Below are positions 17,691-29,400 of a stretch of DNA of 64,000 nucleotides, piece by piece. The translations under genes and the position numbers were made by a program. The stretch is from Scatophagus argus (Eukaryota > Chordata > Actinopteri > Scatophagidae), in assembly GCF_020382885.2 (NCBI RefSeq), contig NC_058513.1, positions 9,953,774 through 10,017,773 on the forward strand. Direction: 5' to 3'. The notes under the pieces are model-generated. The model searched no databases and was not told the DNA's origin. It was given only the letters and a program-made list of their open reading frames with translations. Within the stretch, counting starts at the first letter, position 1. Each line of letters starts with the position of its first letter.

Positions 17691-19440
17691 TGAAATCGCC
17701 CTGCAGCCCAGCCATAGGTCTAAAGATTTACAAGGCAGACACCTAGTTACACATTTTGTTATAATCACCACTGTGAGACCAGCTTTATAGTATACTGCCT
17801 CAGTGCTGCAGGGGAAACAGGCCACCAGTGACACATCCACAAACACTCACATCAGTCCTTACAGATATGCTCGCACATGCACACACACACACAAGTTCCC
17901 TTTGCTCCCGTACACACAAATTGATGCACACATACGCATGTATGCACACGCTGACACCCCCATAAACAGTGTTAAATCTCCACCATGTACGGCCCCAATT
18001 GCAATCCACTAGCCAGTTGCTAGGCAACACTGGAACTTGTAATAGCACTCGGGTATCATGGCCCTCTGCTGGTGGGGTGAGGGTGAAGGTGTGGATGGGG
18101 GTGCCGGGTGAAGAAGTTGCAGGGTTTTTCAAGAGGGAGCCCCATTGGGAGGGTTGGGGCTCTGATGGAGCATTGTTCACTCCTCCTCTGAACGTCCAAC
18201 CATCTCTTTAACTGTCACAGGAGCTGACAGCCAATGTTATTACCATTTCTAACAAGATCACTTTTAAAGGAAGGATTATGATGTGCAATGAGGGGTAGAA
18301 CAACAACGAGTGATGAGATATGTCTTCCATGTCTTCATTTTTCCAGTATGCTCTGACAGTAACTGTAGTAGGAATACAGATGGGCGATAACCAAAGTAAT
18401 ACTGTGACTAGGGATCTCAAAATAAAATTAATTTTAAAAAAGAAAATGAAAAGCAATACAGTGCTAAGCTTATGATATACAGTCCAAAAGAAAATTATAG
18501 CTGGAAGAACTATTCAATTCATTCAATTCAAATGGCCGAGTCCAAACCCCGAACATCTCAACATATTTAGTTTTCTACCATATATGAAAAAAAATCAAAA
18601 AAGATGGAGCTTGAATTAGAAAATGTTTCTTACTTTTACTTTAAAAAATGAGTACAGTGACTAATCAGTGATCTTTTTAGTTATCTGTCTTAAGCAGTCT
18701 TTTTCATATTTCGGAGAAGGGCTTAATGTTACAAAAAATATTAAATATCACAGTATTTAAATCAAACATAGTCATACTGAGGATGTTTTAGGGAGTGGCC
18801 ACCATGTATGGAAAAAGGACAGAATATCTCATCCAATAGGAAGAATGGATTTTCTTGCAAAGCTGCATCGTCAGTCCTCCTTTCAGACTGCCCACATGTC
18901 ACCCCAACACCCATGTGAGACTCGCCACCACATCCCTCATCCCGAAGGGCAACCTGGGGGCCAGTTTGTCAGGCTTAGTCAAGCTTATTGTACCTTCTGC
19001 CTGTCGCCAAGCAGAACTAAACTATCCAGCCCAGTGGAGAAGCAGTGCTACTGGGGCTCAACCATGCCAAAGGGGGCAATTTAGAAAACATTATAATAAC
19101 ATGAGGAGAAATGTCTCTGACTTGATAATTAGCAGAGGGGAATGAGGGATATCTTTGATGCTGTTTGGTTTGTCTGCAGTGCAACAGCATAATAGGCTTC
19201 TTCATTATCCTGTTTTCAGCTGACTCCAAATCCAGAACCACACGCTTTTATAATTCATGCATCTTTTAGGGTAATGGACTTTTGTCAAGGTGTGAGGGTG
19301 AATTATGACCACACTGTAAATGCAAACATTGTCCTGACTTGATGAAACAGTGCATTTAACTTAATTCATACTAGTTTTTTAACTTTACTTTCTCTCATCG
19401 AGTTTTCTGCACTTTTTACCCGCGTACTTGTTAAGTTATA
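17691..19440. other. Gene-free interval upstream of the CpG-rich start region
   Basis: A short CA run near 17880-17892 and several open frames below 130 codons. No coherent exon set or known motif was found on either strand. Confidence 0.45.
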
Positions 19441-20060
19441 CAAACGTGTTTCTTTAGTGTGTAGCATTGGTTTGTGGTATGAGACTTAAATTACAGAGCT
19501 GTGCACCTCAGTGCGCATGTTCATTTCCGGTTAGCGCGCATCTACCGCTACCGCCAAACTCATTCAAACGCAAGAGGTCAAAGTCGTGCACCAGGCCCCA
19601 GTGCTCTCACCCAAGGCTGACTCCAGCGTTGATTTCGGTAAGTTTAAAGCTTTTGTTTGTAGTCTTGTCAATCTAATTTGATGTTTGGAATGAGAGTTGT
19701 TCGAAGAAAGCTGACATCTCTGACTTTCCGACTTTCTGTTGGCATGTTAGCTTGTGTGTGTCTGTGCGGGTTCACAGAGCTGAAGTTAGCAGCAGTTCGG
19801 CATGAGTGAATCCGATTAAAAGTGCTTTGACTCTGTCTGGACCGAGCCCCAGTGTAGTGTTAATATTTATCATGTCTCCACCGGTTCCTGTCTGTTAGCT
19901 GCTGGTTTACGACGAGCTGCTAATTTAGCTGTATGAGTTAAAGCCAGTTAGCTTAACAGGCTATGTTCGGCGGCGGCGGCGGCTCCGTGCTTCAGTTCCA
20001 GGCAGCAGAACTTACAAGTGTGTCAGGGTGCAGTCATGCTCGTGCTGGGACGTAAACATT
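19440..20060 (+). promoter_or_regulatory. CpG-rich start region of the 19.5-21.6 kb gene
   Basis: CpG density rises sharply compared with flanking AT-rich sequence (GTGCGCATGT, TTCCGG, TTAGCGCGCATC, GGCGGCGGCGGCGG). A splice donor (TTCG/GTAAGT) sits at 19637-19638. The pattern fits a CpG-type vertebrate promoter and first exon; no TATA box is evident. The exact start site cannot be read from sequence. Confidence 0.55.
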
Positions 20061-20074
20061 AGCTAAGGTCAGTC

Positions 20075-20141
<67 letters not shown>

Positions 20142-21561
20142 ACGTCAGTTAAGGTTTGTTCGTCGCAGTTTGTAGACACAACATTCAAGCTGAGCGCTTC
20201 TTCTCGGGCTCAGTACACGTCCGCTGCTCCAGACAGCGGTAGAGAAAGGAAAATTCAGACCGAGTGAAGCGCTGTTTGTAAAGAAAAAAGAAGATGAATA
20301 AATGTGACAAATGTTTTTTGGTATTGTCTTATAGAATATAGACAACTGTTTGGTGCCGATCCCCTCCTCACAAGTAAGTGTTGTTTCAGATGCTTCATCA
20401 TTCCCACCTTATGGTAGTGTGCTTGCAAACTTCAACTAGGCCTACAGCTGCTACTAAAATACAAGTGATTCTTTAGAATTCAACTTTGTAACTTGAGCAC
20501 ACATATCCATATAAGTTTGCTTTCATATAGTCTTCTGCGTATTCTTTTTTGTCATCTTTTCCATGAGACCAATGACATCACCACAGCACGCACTGCTGTC
20601 CTGCGATGTCTGCCCCTGTGTCTTGGAGATAATTCCAGTGAATTCTTCCTCAGCTGCTCAGTAAGTACATTTATAATGATAATGATTGACCATCGCACAG
20701 TGCACATTTTAGGACATCATCAGACCTCAGGTTTAGCCAATAGTAAAATTCCCAAAAACTGAGGTCAAGTTAGTTATTATAGCCTGTATTCACACTTTTC
20801 AGAAACCAAACATATTTAAGTGGGGATGTCACAACATTAAACAAGTGACATAATTTTAATCAGCTGGGAGTTACAAACAATTTTGATGCCTCACATGTGA
20901 TGCTGAAGGAAAGTAATTTTCCATCTTAGTCTATGGTGAAAATGTGTCATTTCAATTTCTGCCCGATATAGAATTGCGTTTAGAAGGTTATATCAATAAA
21001 TTGCAACAACACATCTATGTTTTATATAATTTTCAATGCATTCAAAGTTTGAGCCAAATCGGAGCTTCCCGGGTGAAATTGTATAGCCTTTTTTTTTATT
21101 ATTCTTTTTGTTAAGACTGAAGGTGCTGAAATGCAGCCATTTCTACCTGCTCATAATCTAAAGAGCTCTCTAAGACAGTATTCCAGAGTGCACGTTTCTT
21201 CTATGTGATGTTGTGCATCATAAGAGTGAACACACCATAACTACCTTAATTTATTTGTGTTTTTTTATTTTTAATGCAGGATTTGGCCTCTGCATGCAAC
21301 TTCACCCAGCTGCCTGTTGGGGTTCTTAGCATCATGACTGAGGACACGCTGCCACTGATTAACAGCATTTCAATCATCCTTGAAGGAAACGTTGTTATGG
21401 ATGAGATTCCCACAACCTCTGAAGCACTTTGTCTTCTGTTTGGCTTAATGTATGCACCCCATCTGGATTACTCCAAAGGTATGAAGAACACATTTGAGTT
21501 CATCCAGAGGATATTGTTGAACCTTGGACAACAGTATATGATGTTTAGTATTAGAGTGTAG
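19535..21561 (+). CDS. Short member or fragment of an uncharacterised multicopy teleost protein family
   Basis: Four exon segments keep phase: about 19535-19637, 20335-20373, 20587-20660 and 21280-21561 (stop TAG 21559-21561). The joined frame runs through SSVDF-EYRQLFGADPLLT-TRTAVLRCLPLCLGDNSSEFF, then SIILEGNVVMDEIPT and ALCLLFGLMYAPHLDYSKGM. The last parts strongly resemble the C-terminal module of a large family of uncharacterised fish proteins, in which an ILEG-valine block is followed by a LLFGL.YALHL.YPK motif and an aromatic FIQ helix. The usual lysine-rich tail is missing. No in-frame ATG is visible: a stop (TAG 19532-19534) directly precedes the first segment, so either an upstream exon joins at TTTCCGGTTAG/CGC or the copy is a decayed fragment. 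Function unknown. Confidence 0.5.
20079..20140. repeat. (GT)31 microsatellite
   Basis: Perfect uninterrupted GT run of 62 bases. It lies in the first intron of the gene model above, about 440 bases after its first donor. Confidence 0.98.
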
Positions 21562-22299
21562 TGTGCTTCTGCAACAAATGTTGCATATATCAAAGTTGTT
21601 AAAGAGCTGACTTACATTTTGCTGCTTTGAAGGTGTATGTACAAGTACAGTTTTATGTAATAACCCAGTTTTAATTATCAGGTTTTATTCAGAGTATAAA
21701 TTTTTAGAGACTAAATGTTGCCAAGTCTGTTTGTTGCTGTGAGACATTCAGGAAAGTGTCCATTGTGAATCAAGGGCCTTCTGTTAGCTTATACCCAGAC
21801 CAGTCAGCACACCTCACTCATGCTCATTCTCACTCTTAAGTCTCACTCATACATCACATACTGATTTTCACTCATACTCACTGACATACACTTTCTGTCT
21901 CACTCATATGCAAACTCATACACTCAGTCTCTCTGACAAACACATAACCTTGAGGAAATAATTTAGAGAAAGGCATAACTTAGCAGGAATCTGAAGCAAT
22001 CGGCAAACTACAAGGAAGAATTTTACTATTATAGTACTATTATTCAAATTACAGTATATGTATTTTTTTGGTAGAGGTCAAATTTGGTAAGCCCCATTAA
22101 AAACTAAGTATATGTGGTGCTAAAAAGATATTCTGGCCTTTTATTCATCTATCCCCCCAATTGTTCAGGCAAACTTGACCTTTGATGGTCTCTTTCCAGA
22201 GTAGTTTACAAATGAAGAGCATGTTGATTAATATTGTTGTTTACAGATACTGAAATAAAAAACAAAAAAACATGTTTGTAATGCCATTTTGTGAATTCT

Positions 22300-22735
22300 T
22301 ATTTTTAAGTTAGCTAAACTAAGGTATGTTAAGTGCATTTATTTAAAATTAAATACTGCTCACTTACTTTGGCAGAGTTTATTAAGTTAATGTGACTTAT
22401 CTTTATTGAGTTTCTGTCAACTTTATTGAAGCGGATTACAATAAGATATCTGAAGTGAAGTATATTACAAATTTCAAGTGATGTCCGCTTGTTTTGGCAG
22501 AATATATTAAGTTAATGTGACAGTATTTGAGTTGCAACAGCTTGATTTGATTTTAACTGTACTGAGATACATTAAATTCTTACAACTTCAAAAACAAGTA
22601 AAGCTCACTTAAATATAATAATTTCACACTACTTCACACAATTAAGTTTGTTTACTTACTTTTCCCAAGGTAATCGGTTTCCTAAATTTCTTTAAGTAAA
22701 CTCAACTTTTTTTTACAGTGCATCCATAATAGCAC
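22300..22735. repeat. AT-rich repeat with internal duplication
   Basis: Two similar blocks about 120 bases apart (22365-22400 and 22485-22520) share TTGGCAGA-TTATTAAGTTAATGTGAC with a few differences. The segment ends in CTCAACTTTTTTTTACAGTG, an end sequence familiar from non-autonomous fish DNA elements. I could not find the opposite inverted end, so the class is uncertain. Confidence 0.45.
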
Positions 22736-22779
22736 TGCTGCTTTCTATGCCTGCAAAAACTATAATATAATAAGTGGTT

Positions 22780-23140
22780 GCAGGATTTGATATTTTGGGA
22801 AACACTCATTTGTTGTCTTGAGAAGTATTAGATGAGAAGGTCAATCCCTATTTCATGTTTGACCATTAAATATAAGGCATAGCATAAAGACTGGGAACTG
22901 GTTGCCTTTTCACACTTCGGTTTAGGATGGACCCAACAAAGGATATAATGTGTTGATTCTTGAGCTTTAGAGGTGCTTGCACATGGATTTCATTTTATTT
23001 TTTGACAGTCAGGCTACCTCTTCCCATTTCCCCTGTTAAGTTATGTTAACCAGTTGCTGGCTGAAGCTGTATATTTATCTATGAGGGTATGAGAATTATA
23101 TCAATCTTTTCATCTAAGTCTAAGTAAAAACAAAAATAAG
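22780..23140. repeat. Degraded teleost dispersed repeat, same family as 17.3 kb
   Basis: Both orientations of the family appear: TTAGATGAGAAGGTCAATCC and GGCATAGCATAAAGACTGGG near the left end, then GAGCTTTAGAGGTGCTTGCA and CCAGTTGCTGGCTGAAGCTG to the right. This suggests an inverted or foldback copy. Confidence 0.6.
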
Positions 23141-24987
23141 CTTATTTTCAAAATGTTGGTTTTCAATCGATATGTCTTTGAACCCAGGAGTGACTCACTG
23201 AGTCAGTCAGTAGCCAAGTCTCTGTCTAAGGTCTGTTTGACACCACTGATGCAGTCGCACCTTTTCTCCTCATCTGTGAAGTCCTCAGTCACGCATGTTC
23301 ACAATACAGCAAGGTCCCTCAGTTACAACAATAGTGACAGTGAGGCACCAATGTCCACACTGCTACAGCTCTCACCGCTGTGCCCCTCTCTCTGGCTCTT
23401 CTCACTATCTGCCTTTTATGGCCCCTGACAACTCATGTGACAAATAGCCTCCGAGCCTCCTTTCTCCTGATTCCTCAGCTCCTTCCACAATCTGCATTCT
23501 CCCTTCGATGATAGTCATCTGGTAGACTGACCGTGTGCATAAGCTATTGGGGATCGCTGTCTGGCATCAGGATCCACCAGCTGCTAGCGTCAATCACCAA
23601 GACTATTTTGAAGCTGCTGTTTGTGTGCTGTAGTGAAACCATGCCACCCTGTGGAGGGAAGAACCTCAAGCCATCTAAAGCTGAATCTAGGATCCAAAAC
23701 TTGATTTTAATGTAATATAATGCTTTATTGATCCCTGGAGGAGAATTCTCTTTTCACTTCTTTCCCTCCACCTTTAGGTCAAAGCACTGGGTCAGATACA
23801 AGTCAGCCGTGTCTTGCCCGAGGATTTGTTAGCAGGATGGATGCTTGCTGACACTGCAGCTTGGAGCAGAGTCCTCTGGTGGAATGGTGGTCTTCATACC
23901 CACATCACCACTCTGCTGCACGAACTGCAATCCAGATCTCGCAGTTTAAATTTCTGTGTCTAACAAACAGAGATCACATCTGGAATCCAGAGGAATATAG
24001 AGCAGTTGCAGAGTCTGTCTGTGCAGTGAGAACAACTTGCAGACAACGTGTGAAATCAGAGATGTAGTCTTAAATAAACCAGTGATTCTAGGTTCAACAC
24101 AAACAATTTTAATGAATGTTTTATGTTTTGAGACACCTGAATGGATTTAACATCCATGTATGTTGTCCTGTTTTGCAGTACATAAGCACCAGTTACATTG
24201 GCCAAATTCATTCTACACCCTACTTTAATATCTGTAGTTCTGACCAGATTAAACAAATGAGATATGCAGGGAATTTATTCTGTAAGCTTGAGACACAATG
24301 GGGAGCTAGTTTTGTAACCTTTGAAGAGTTCTGGGAAAGCTGTACCCCTGTTTCCAGATTTTTGCCAAGATAAGCTAACTGGTGGCTGGTTGTAGCCATA
24401 TTAGAGTCCAGATGTGGTATTGAACAATCTTAACAGTGCTTGAATTAAAATCTCTAAAATTGTTCTACTTTTGTTTCAAATACTAACATAGTTTGGAATC
24501 TGAAAGCAATGAAAAATAGATTATTATTATTATCAGCAGTAATAGTAGCAATATTAGAGTTATCATTAATTTGATCATTTTTATTATTATCTATTTGCTT
24601 ATTTATATAAAGTTCAATTAAATGGACACCCAGCCTGACCTTAGACCGTCAGTGAGAGCGAGGAAAAACCCAAGTGACAGGCAACCTCAGGAAGGTCCAC
24701 TCAAAGACTGATATCTCTCCAGGATGACCAGCTAATGGGTGCTAAAAGTGGGCTGAATACTGTTATGATGATTTCCTTCTGTGTCTTACCCATTTCCCAA
24801 TTGACTGTATATATACGTAAATGTTAAGATAATATAACTGGGGAAAACAGTACAATAAATAATAACTGGCTGAGCTTAGAGCTGTCAGTCTCCCACAATG
24901 CCTGTATTTTCAGTGTCATCATCATTGCAACTACTGTGACCAAAGTCGCAGCCAGTTCTGGGGTCAGAGTCACAGTGAGCCAGCTCA
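23141..24987. repeat. Mixed dispersed-repeat fragments
   Basis: 23720-23870 contains GCTTTATTGATCCCTGGAGG, a sequence often seen at the edges of fish dispersed repeats. 24335-24425 is another fragment of the 17.3 kb family (CTGTTTCCAGATTTTTGCCA, AAGCTAACTGGTGGCTGG). 24600-24725 (GCGAGGAAAAACCC, CCTCAGGAAGG) resembles a further common fish repeat. Open frames of 60-91 codons at 23.15-24.07 kb look like by-products. The 3' UTR of the minus-strand gene to the right must start at 24987; a possible poly(A) signal reads TTTATT at 24580-24585 on the plus strand. Confidence 0.5.
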
Positions 24988-25916
24988 TCAAACCATCTTG
25001 ATTTTTTGATTGTTTTGATGATTCCCCTCATCTTCTACTTCATCATGCTTTTTTGACCTTCTGTTGGATGGACCAGGAGGAGAATCTTCTTCAGACACCT
25101 CAGCACTTGCACTGGCATGCTCAGCTGGACTATTAACATCCTTTTTTGACTTTCTTGATCTATTACTAGATGGATCAGGCAGAGGGTCTTCTTCAGCAAC
25201 CTCAGCTGGATTATTTCCTGTATTCTTGTCAGTATTATTGCTGTCACAGTCAGTGCTGTAACTGTCATCATCAGAGGTGCATTTATATTCATTCGCTTGA
25301 GTGTGCTTGCTGCTTATCTCTTCTATCTCATGTTCATCTTCCTCCTTTGGCCCTTCCCCAGATACTCCAGGCAGGGGATTATCTTCCTCTTCACCCTGGT
25401 TGACTTCAACACCATCTTCAACCCTAGCAACAGCACCAGCATCTTCTGCATCTTCATTGTTGTTGTTGTTATCAGCATTGCGATTTTCAATGTGAGCATT
25501 GCCATGTAAATTGTTGTCGTTGTCTTCATCGTTGTTGAGGTTGTCCACATTATCATGATTTTCATTGTTGCCAGCGTTAAGTTGGTTCTCTGGTTGCAAG
25601 AACACCAACGCATTACCAAAACCATTCATACGAATTCCAAGATCATTGACAAAGTCTATCCAGGCTAAGATCTTGATGACCAGATCATTGTTTGGTGCCC
25701 AGTCACCTCTTGGTAAAACACGCAGACGAATCTGTGGGCCTACAAGATCAGTCAGAGAATTGTTATCATTAACATTCGCAGAACTAGACTATTAATTAGT
25801 TTACTTTAAAGAGATATTGAAAAAAAAAACCTGCATGTTAAAGAGGTCTGTGTGAAATGATGAGCAGAGTACTTACGATCTCTACCATTTTGCTCTCCAT
25901 CTCCTCTTTCTGCCAT
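24988..25916 (-). CDS. Unrecognised two-exon gene: acidic Asn/Asp/Glu-rich protein, 263 residues
   Basis: Exon 1 is 25916-25877 (MAERGDGEQNGRD, donor GTAAGT) and exon 2 is 25739-24988, with phase kept through a split Arg codon and stop TGA. Residues 14-65 look globular (RPQIRLRVLPRGDWAPNNDL, then VIKILAWIDFVNDLGIRMNG). From about residue 66 it is low complexity: runs rich in Asn and Asp, then Glu. A degenerate unit appears at least twice (AEVAEEDPLPDPSSNRSRKS at 192-211; AEVSEEDSPPGPSNRRSKK at 226-244), with a weaker earlier relative near 130-145. The KSKK and RRSKK clusters could be nuclear-localisation signals. I see no signal peptide or membrane segment. I do not recognise the family; it may be lineage-restricted. 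Good splice sites, a normal initiation context (CAAAATGG) and a long open frame support a real gene. It is divergent from adprh with about 570 bases between the two starts. Confidence 0.6.
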
Positions 25917-26484
25917 TTTGACTAGAATACTCGTGAGAATGACTCAAAAGAAAACAAATGTTAAACATATTTACATTTAATTACTAAGATTGTCAAACTA
26001 TAACAAATGATTACGACACACGACCAGTAACACTCTGTTCATGTCCTGTCTCACAACAGTGGAGTACATGCACCGTGCAAGAAGCACACATAAATGTGCA
26101 CCACGCTGCAGTGAATGCCTGGGACCAAGTCAATGATTATCCTGGAGTTACAGAAAGTATTGGCCATTTGTTCTGCTATGTCTCCATCTTGCCCCCTGGA
26201 AAGCAGGCTTCCAAAATTGGTTTGTCGCTGCGGTCTTTTTTTAGCCTTTACGTTTTCAGGGAGTCCGCATGAGCAGCCTTGGGTTTAGAAAGTAGCCTGC
26301 AGTAACGATAACTTTAGTGAATTGGCGTTCGTGTATGCTGCAGGCCTGTTCTGAGCTGGAAACGAGCTGATACTTGAGTCCAAACAAGCACTTGGTGTGT
26401 GCAGCTCTTGAGTCTGCAGCCGCGGTGTTAACTGACGTGAGTGACCGCCTGGTGAAGCTTGGTTTCGCGGAACGACGCATTGCA
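25917..26484. promoter_or_regulatory. Divergent promoter region shared by the acidic-protein gene and adprh
   Basis: The two translation starts face apart from 25916 (minus) and 26485 (plus). The right half (about 26400-26500) is CpG-enriched (GCAGCCGCGGTG, TTCGCGGAACGACGC) and holds a CRE-like TGACGTGA near 26433-26440. No TATA box is obvious. Shared regulation is inferred from geometry only. Confidence 0.5.
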
Positions 26485-29400
26485 ATGGACCGGTGAGGCT
26501 GCGAGTGCATGACGGAGAGACTTCCTGCAGCAAGCGCAGCATTTTACTGAAATTACTTTCAAATCAAGACAGGGTTTTAACTTATGTTTATGGTAACTTA
26601 TTTATATGTTTGATCGATGTTTGGGTTTATATTTGCATTAAGTAAGAACACGACATATTCGCAAATAAAATGGCCAAATGCAGTGATTGCTCGGGTCATT
26701 CATTTGGGGTGTACTTTCATAATCAGCGTACATAGTTGTTTGCATATTAGGTATATTTTCCCATTGTGAGACCTTTCCAGAAATATATCAGAGTTCTGCT
26801 TTTCTGAAGTTTTGCAGCAAGTGGCAGAACAAACCAGGCTTTTGGACACCTTACCAGACACTGTACTTTAATCACATTATGAATAAAAGTGAACATTAGT
26901 GATGTTGCTCAGTGGTGGACTCAGCTGATTGAGGCCCAGGGGTGCATTCATTCTGAAACAGCTCTGGTTAAGATTATACTCATCCCACTAAGTGACTCGG
27001 GTGTTTTAATTACCACACCTATGTAATAAAAACTCACAGGAAAATATGAACAATTTATTTAATATTTTATTTTATTTCCAACATGTAGAGAAGCCCATGT
27101 GGCACTGCATCACAGTTTTTCCACTGGAGGGGTGCATTGCATTTTCTCCCATTTTAAGTGCATCCCTGAGGGCACTTTGTCATGTTTGTGCCACTGTAAG
27201 AGCTAAATTTTTGTTAACAGAAAGGAAATGATATTGATAAAACCCTATAACACAACTTCTACTCAGCAGTTTCCCTTTTATGGGATGCTAAAACGATCAT
27301 CTGCACAAGTAATTTTCTGGTTTCGTGTGTTTATAGCTCAGACAGGCACTTCAAATTTGCATAACTTTGTTGAAAGAGTAGTAATAGTTATTTTTTTTGT
27401 CTCAGCAGATGTGCCACATTGGAGCATTATAAGGCAGCCATGTTGCTGAGTGGTGTTGGTGATGCTCTTGGATACAGGAATCAGCTGTGGGAGTACAATG
27501 AGTCAGGACCAGCTATTCATCAGGTTAGTGCAGGACCAACAGAGAAAGAGAAATCGTATCACAACAAAGTTGGTCTGGGAGTCTCTGTGGCTCCTCGTCA
27601 CGGTTTCAGGGGGTGCGTTAAGTGTGCATTATTTGTTTCTATACAAAACAGTATCTAATGGGCCCCATCCTTTCTATCCTTGCAGGAGCTGAAAGAGCTT
27701 GGTGGGCTGAAGAACATCAAGGCAGAGCTTCCTGACTGGCCCGTGAGCGATGACACAGTTCTGCATCTGGCGACGGCTGAAGGGCTGGCAACTGGTGAGC
27801 TCAAAATTACAGTGAACTTGTTTGCTCTCTCCGGTTGTGTCTCTCCTTTGCTAATTTAGTTTCAAACAAGGAATTGACTGGATTGATCTGATTATCAATG
27901 GTGCTCTGATGAGGGCTTGTCAGGACACACAACACTCCCTCCTTTCTCATGAGCCCCAGCTAAAGGTTAAATCAAATTTCCAGTCTTGCCTTGATTTGAT
28001 GCTCTATTATGGCTGTGCACAAGTGGAAGAAAATGGTAGAAATTCCACTTGACCTTTACTGTGATAAGGCAAACAACCAGCCTTGTTAACAGATCTGTTA
28101 CATCTCGAAACATTAATGTGGACACTGCAGCCTGCAGTTTGAACAAGTTGTCTCGCTTGTAGGGAAGGTGGGGGAGGAGCTCTTGCATGAAGTGGCTGCT
28201 CGATATGTGGAGGGGATGAAAGACATGAACGGGAGGAAACCAGGTCCTTCAAGCATTCTGGGTAAGACATGAAGTCTTAATTTTAAAATCATATCATATT
28301 TATTTGTAGCAATCTTTGATTTGGGAACTTTGTTTTCCTTTTTTTAGGAGTCTCTCAGCTGAAGCCTGGAGAAGAAGGGGGATACAGGGTGCCATATAAC
28401 CCTGAGGGGACGGGCTGTGGAGCAGCCATGAGGTCCATGTGCATTGGCCTCAGGTCAGACACTTGTCCCAAGAATAAATGTGTCACTCTAATCCTTATGT
28501 ATTTCAGTTTTGTCTTAGCCCTCCATGGATTTTTTAAATTGTTGATGACCTTTCAAAATCACTTTCCCGAGCAGCTACGTTGCATCTTAATGAGCAACTG
28601 AGGGATAAGCAGAGGAAAGGAAATTACAAATAGGAGGAGGAGTTGCCCTTCTTATGTTACTGACATGACATTCAAGGTTAAGGTCAGAGTTCAGAATCAC
28701 TCCAAGGTTCCAGACCTACTCACTGTATTTCGGACAGTAACTCCAAGCGACCAGTAAATGTCCTTTCTCTGTTTTTTAGGACCTACAAAAATGATCTCAG
28801 TCTAACCTAAGTATTAAGCTAAATGAGGGAACTGATTATTGTTTTCATTATCTATTAATCTTCTGATTATTTTCTCGATTAGGCTGCAGAATGAAGGGAA
28901 AAATGTCCAAACTATTGCCCCAAACCCCAAGATAACCTGTTTACGGTAGTGTGAAAGAGGAAATTTTTAGGTTGGAAGTTGGAATCAGTGTTTTACTTTT
29001 TTGCTCAAAACATGATTTAAATGACTAATTAATTAATTGTTGTGATTGATTATCTGCCAACCGACTAATTGTCAAATCCACTAATTGCTTGAGCTCTAAA
29101 CTGATCATAGCTGGTTGTGGATTGACTGGATGGAATTAATCTGTTTTTTACGTGTAGAAAATAAAAAACTTCAGGGAGGTGATCTTCATCTTCATTTGGA
29201 TTAATGAGGCACAAGTAAAGGAGATTTAATTAAAAAATGCTCTGTGCATGTTGGTCAGCCAATGACACAGAAAACATATCGAAAAAGAACATTTAACAGT
29301 TAAATAAGACAAAGTAGAAAATAGCAAATAAATAGTAGAGTTCTGGGGTTAAAACATAGCTAGAACAAGTAAAAACATGATGTGAATTCAGTTATAACAT

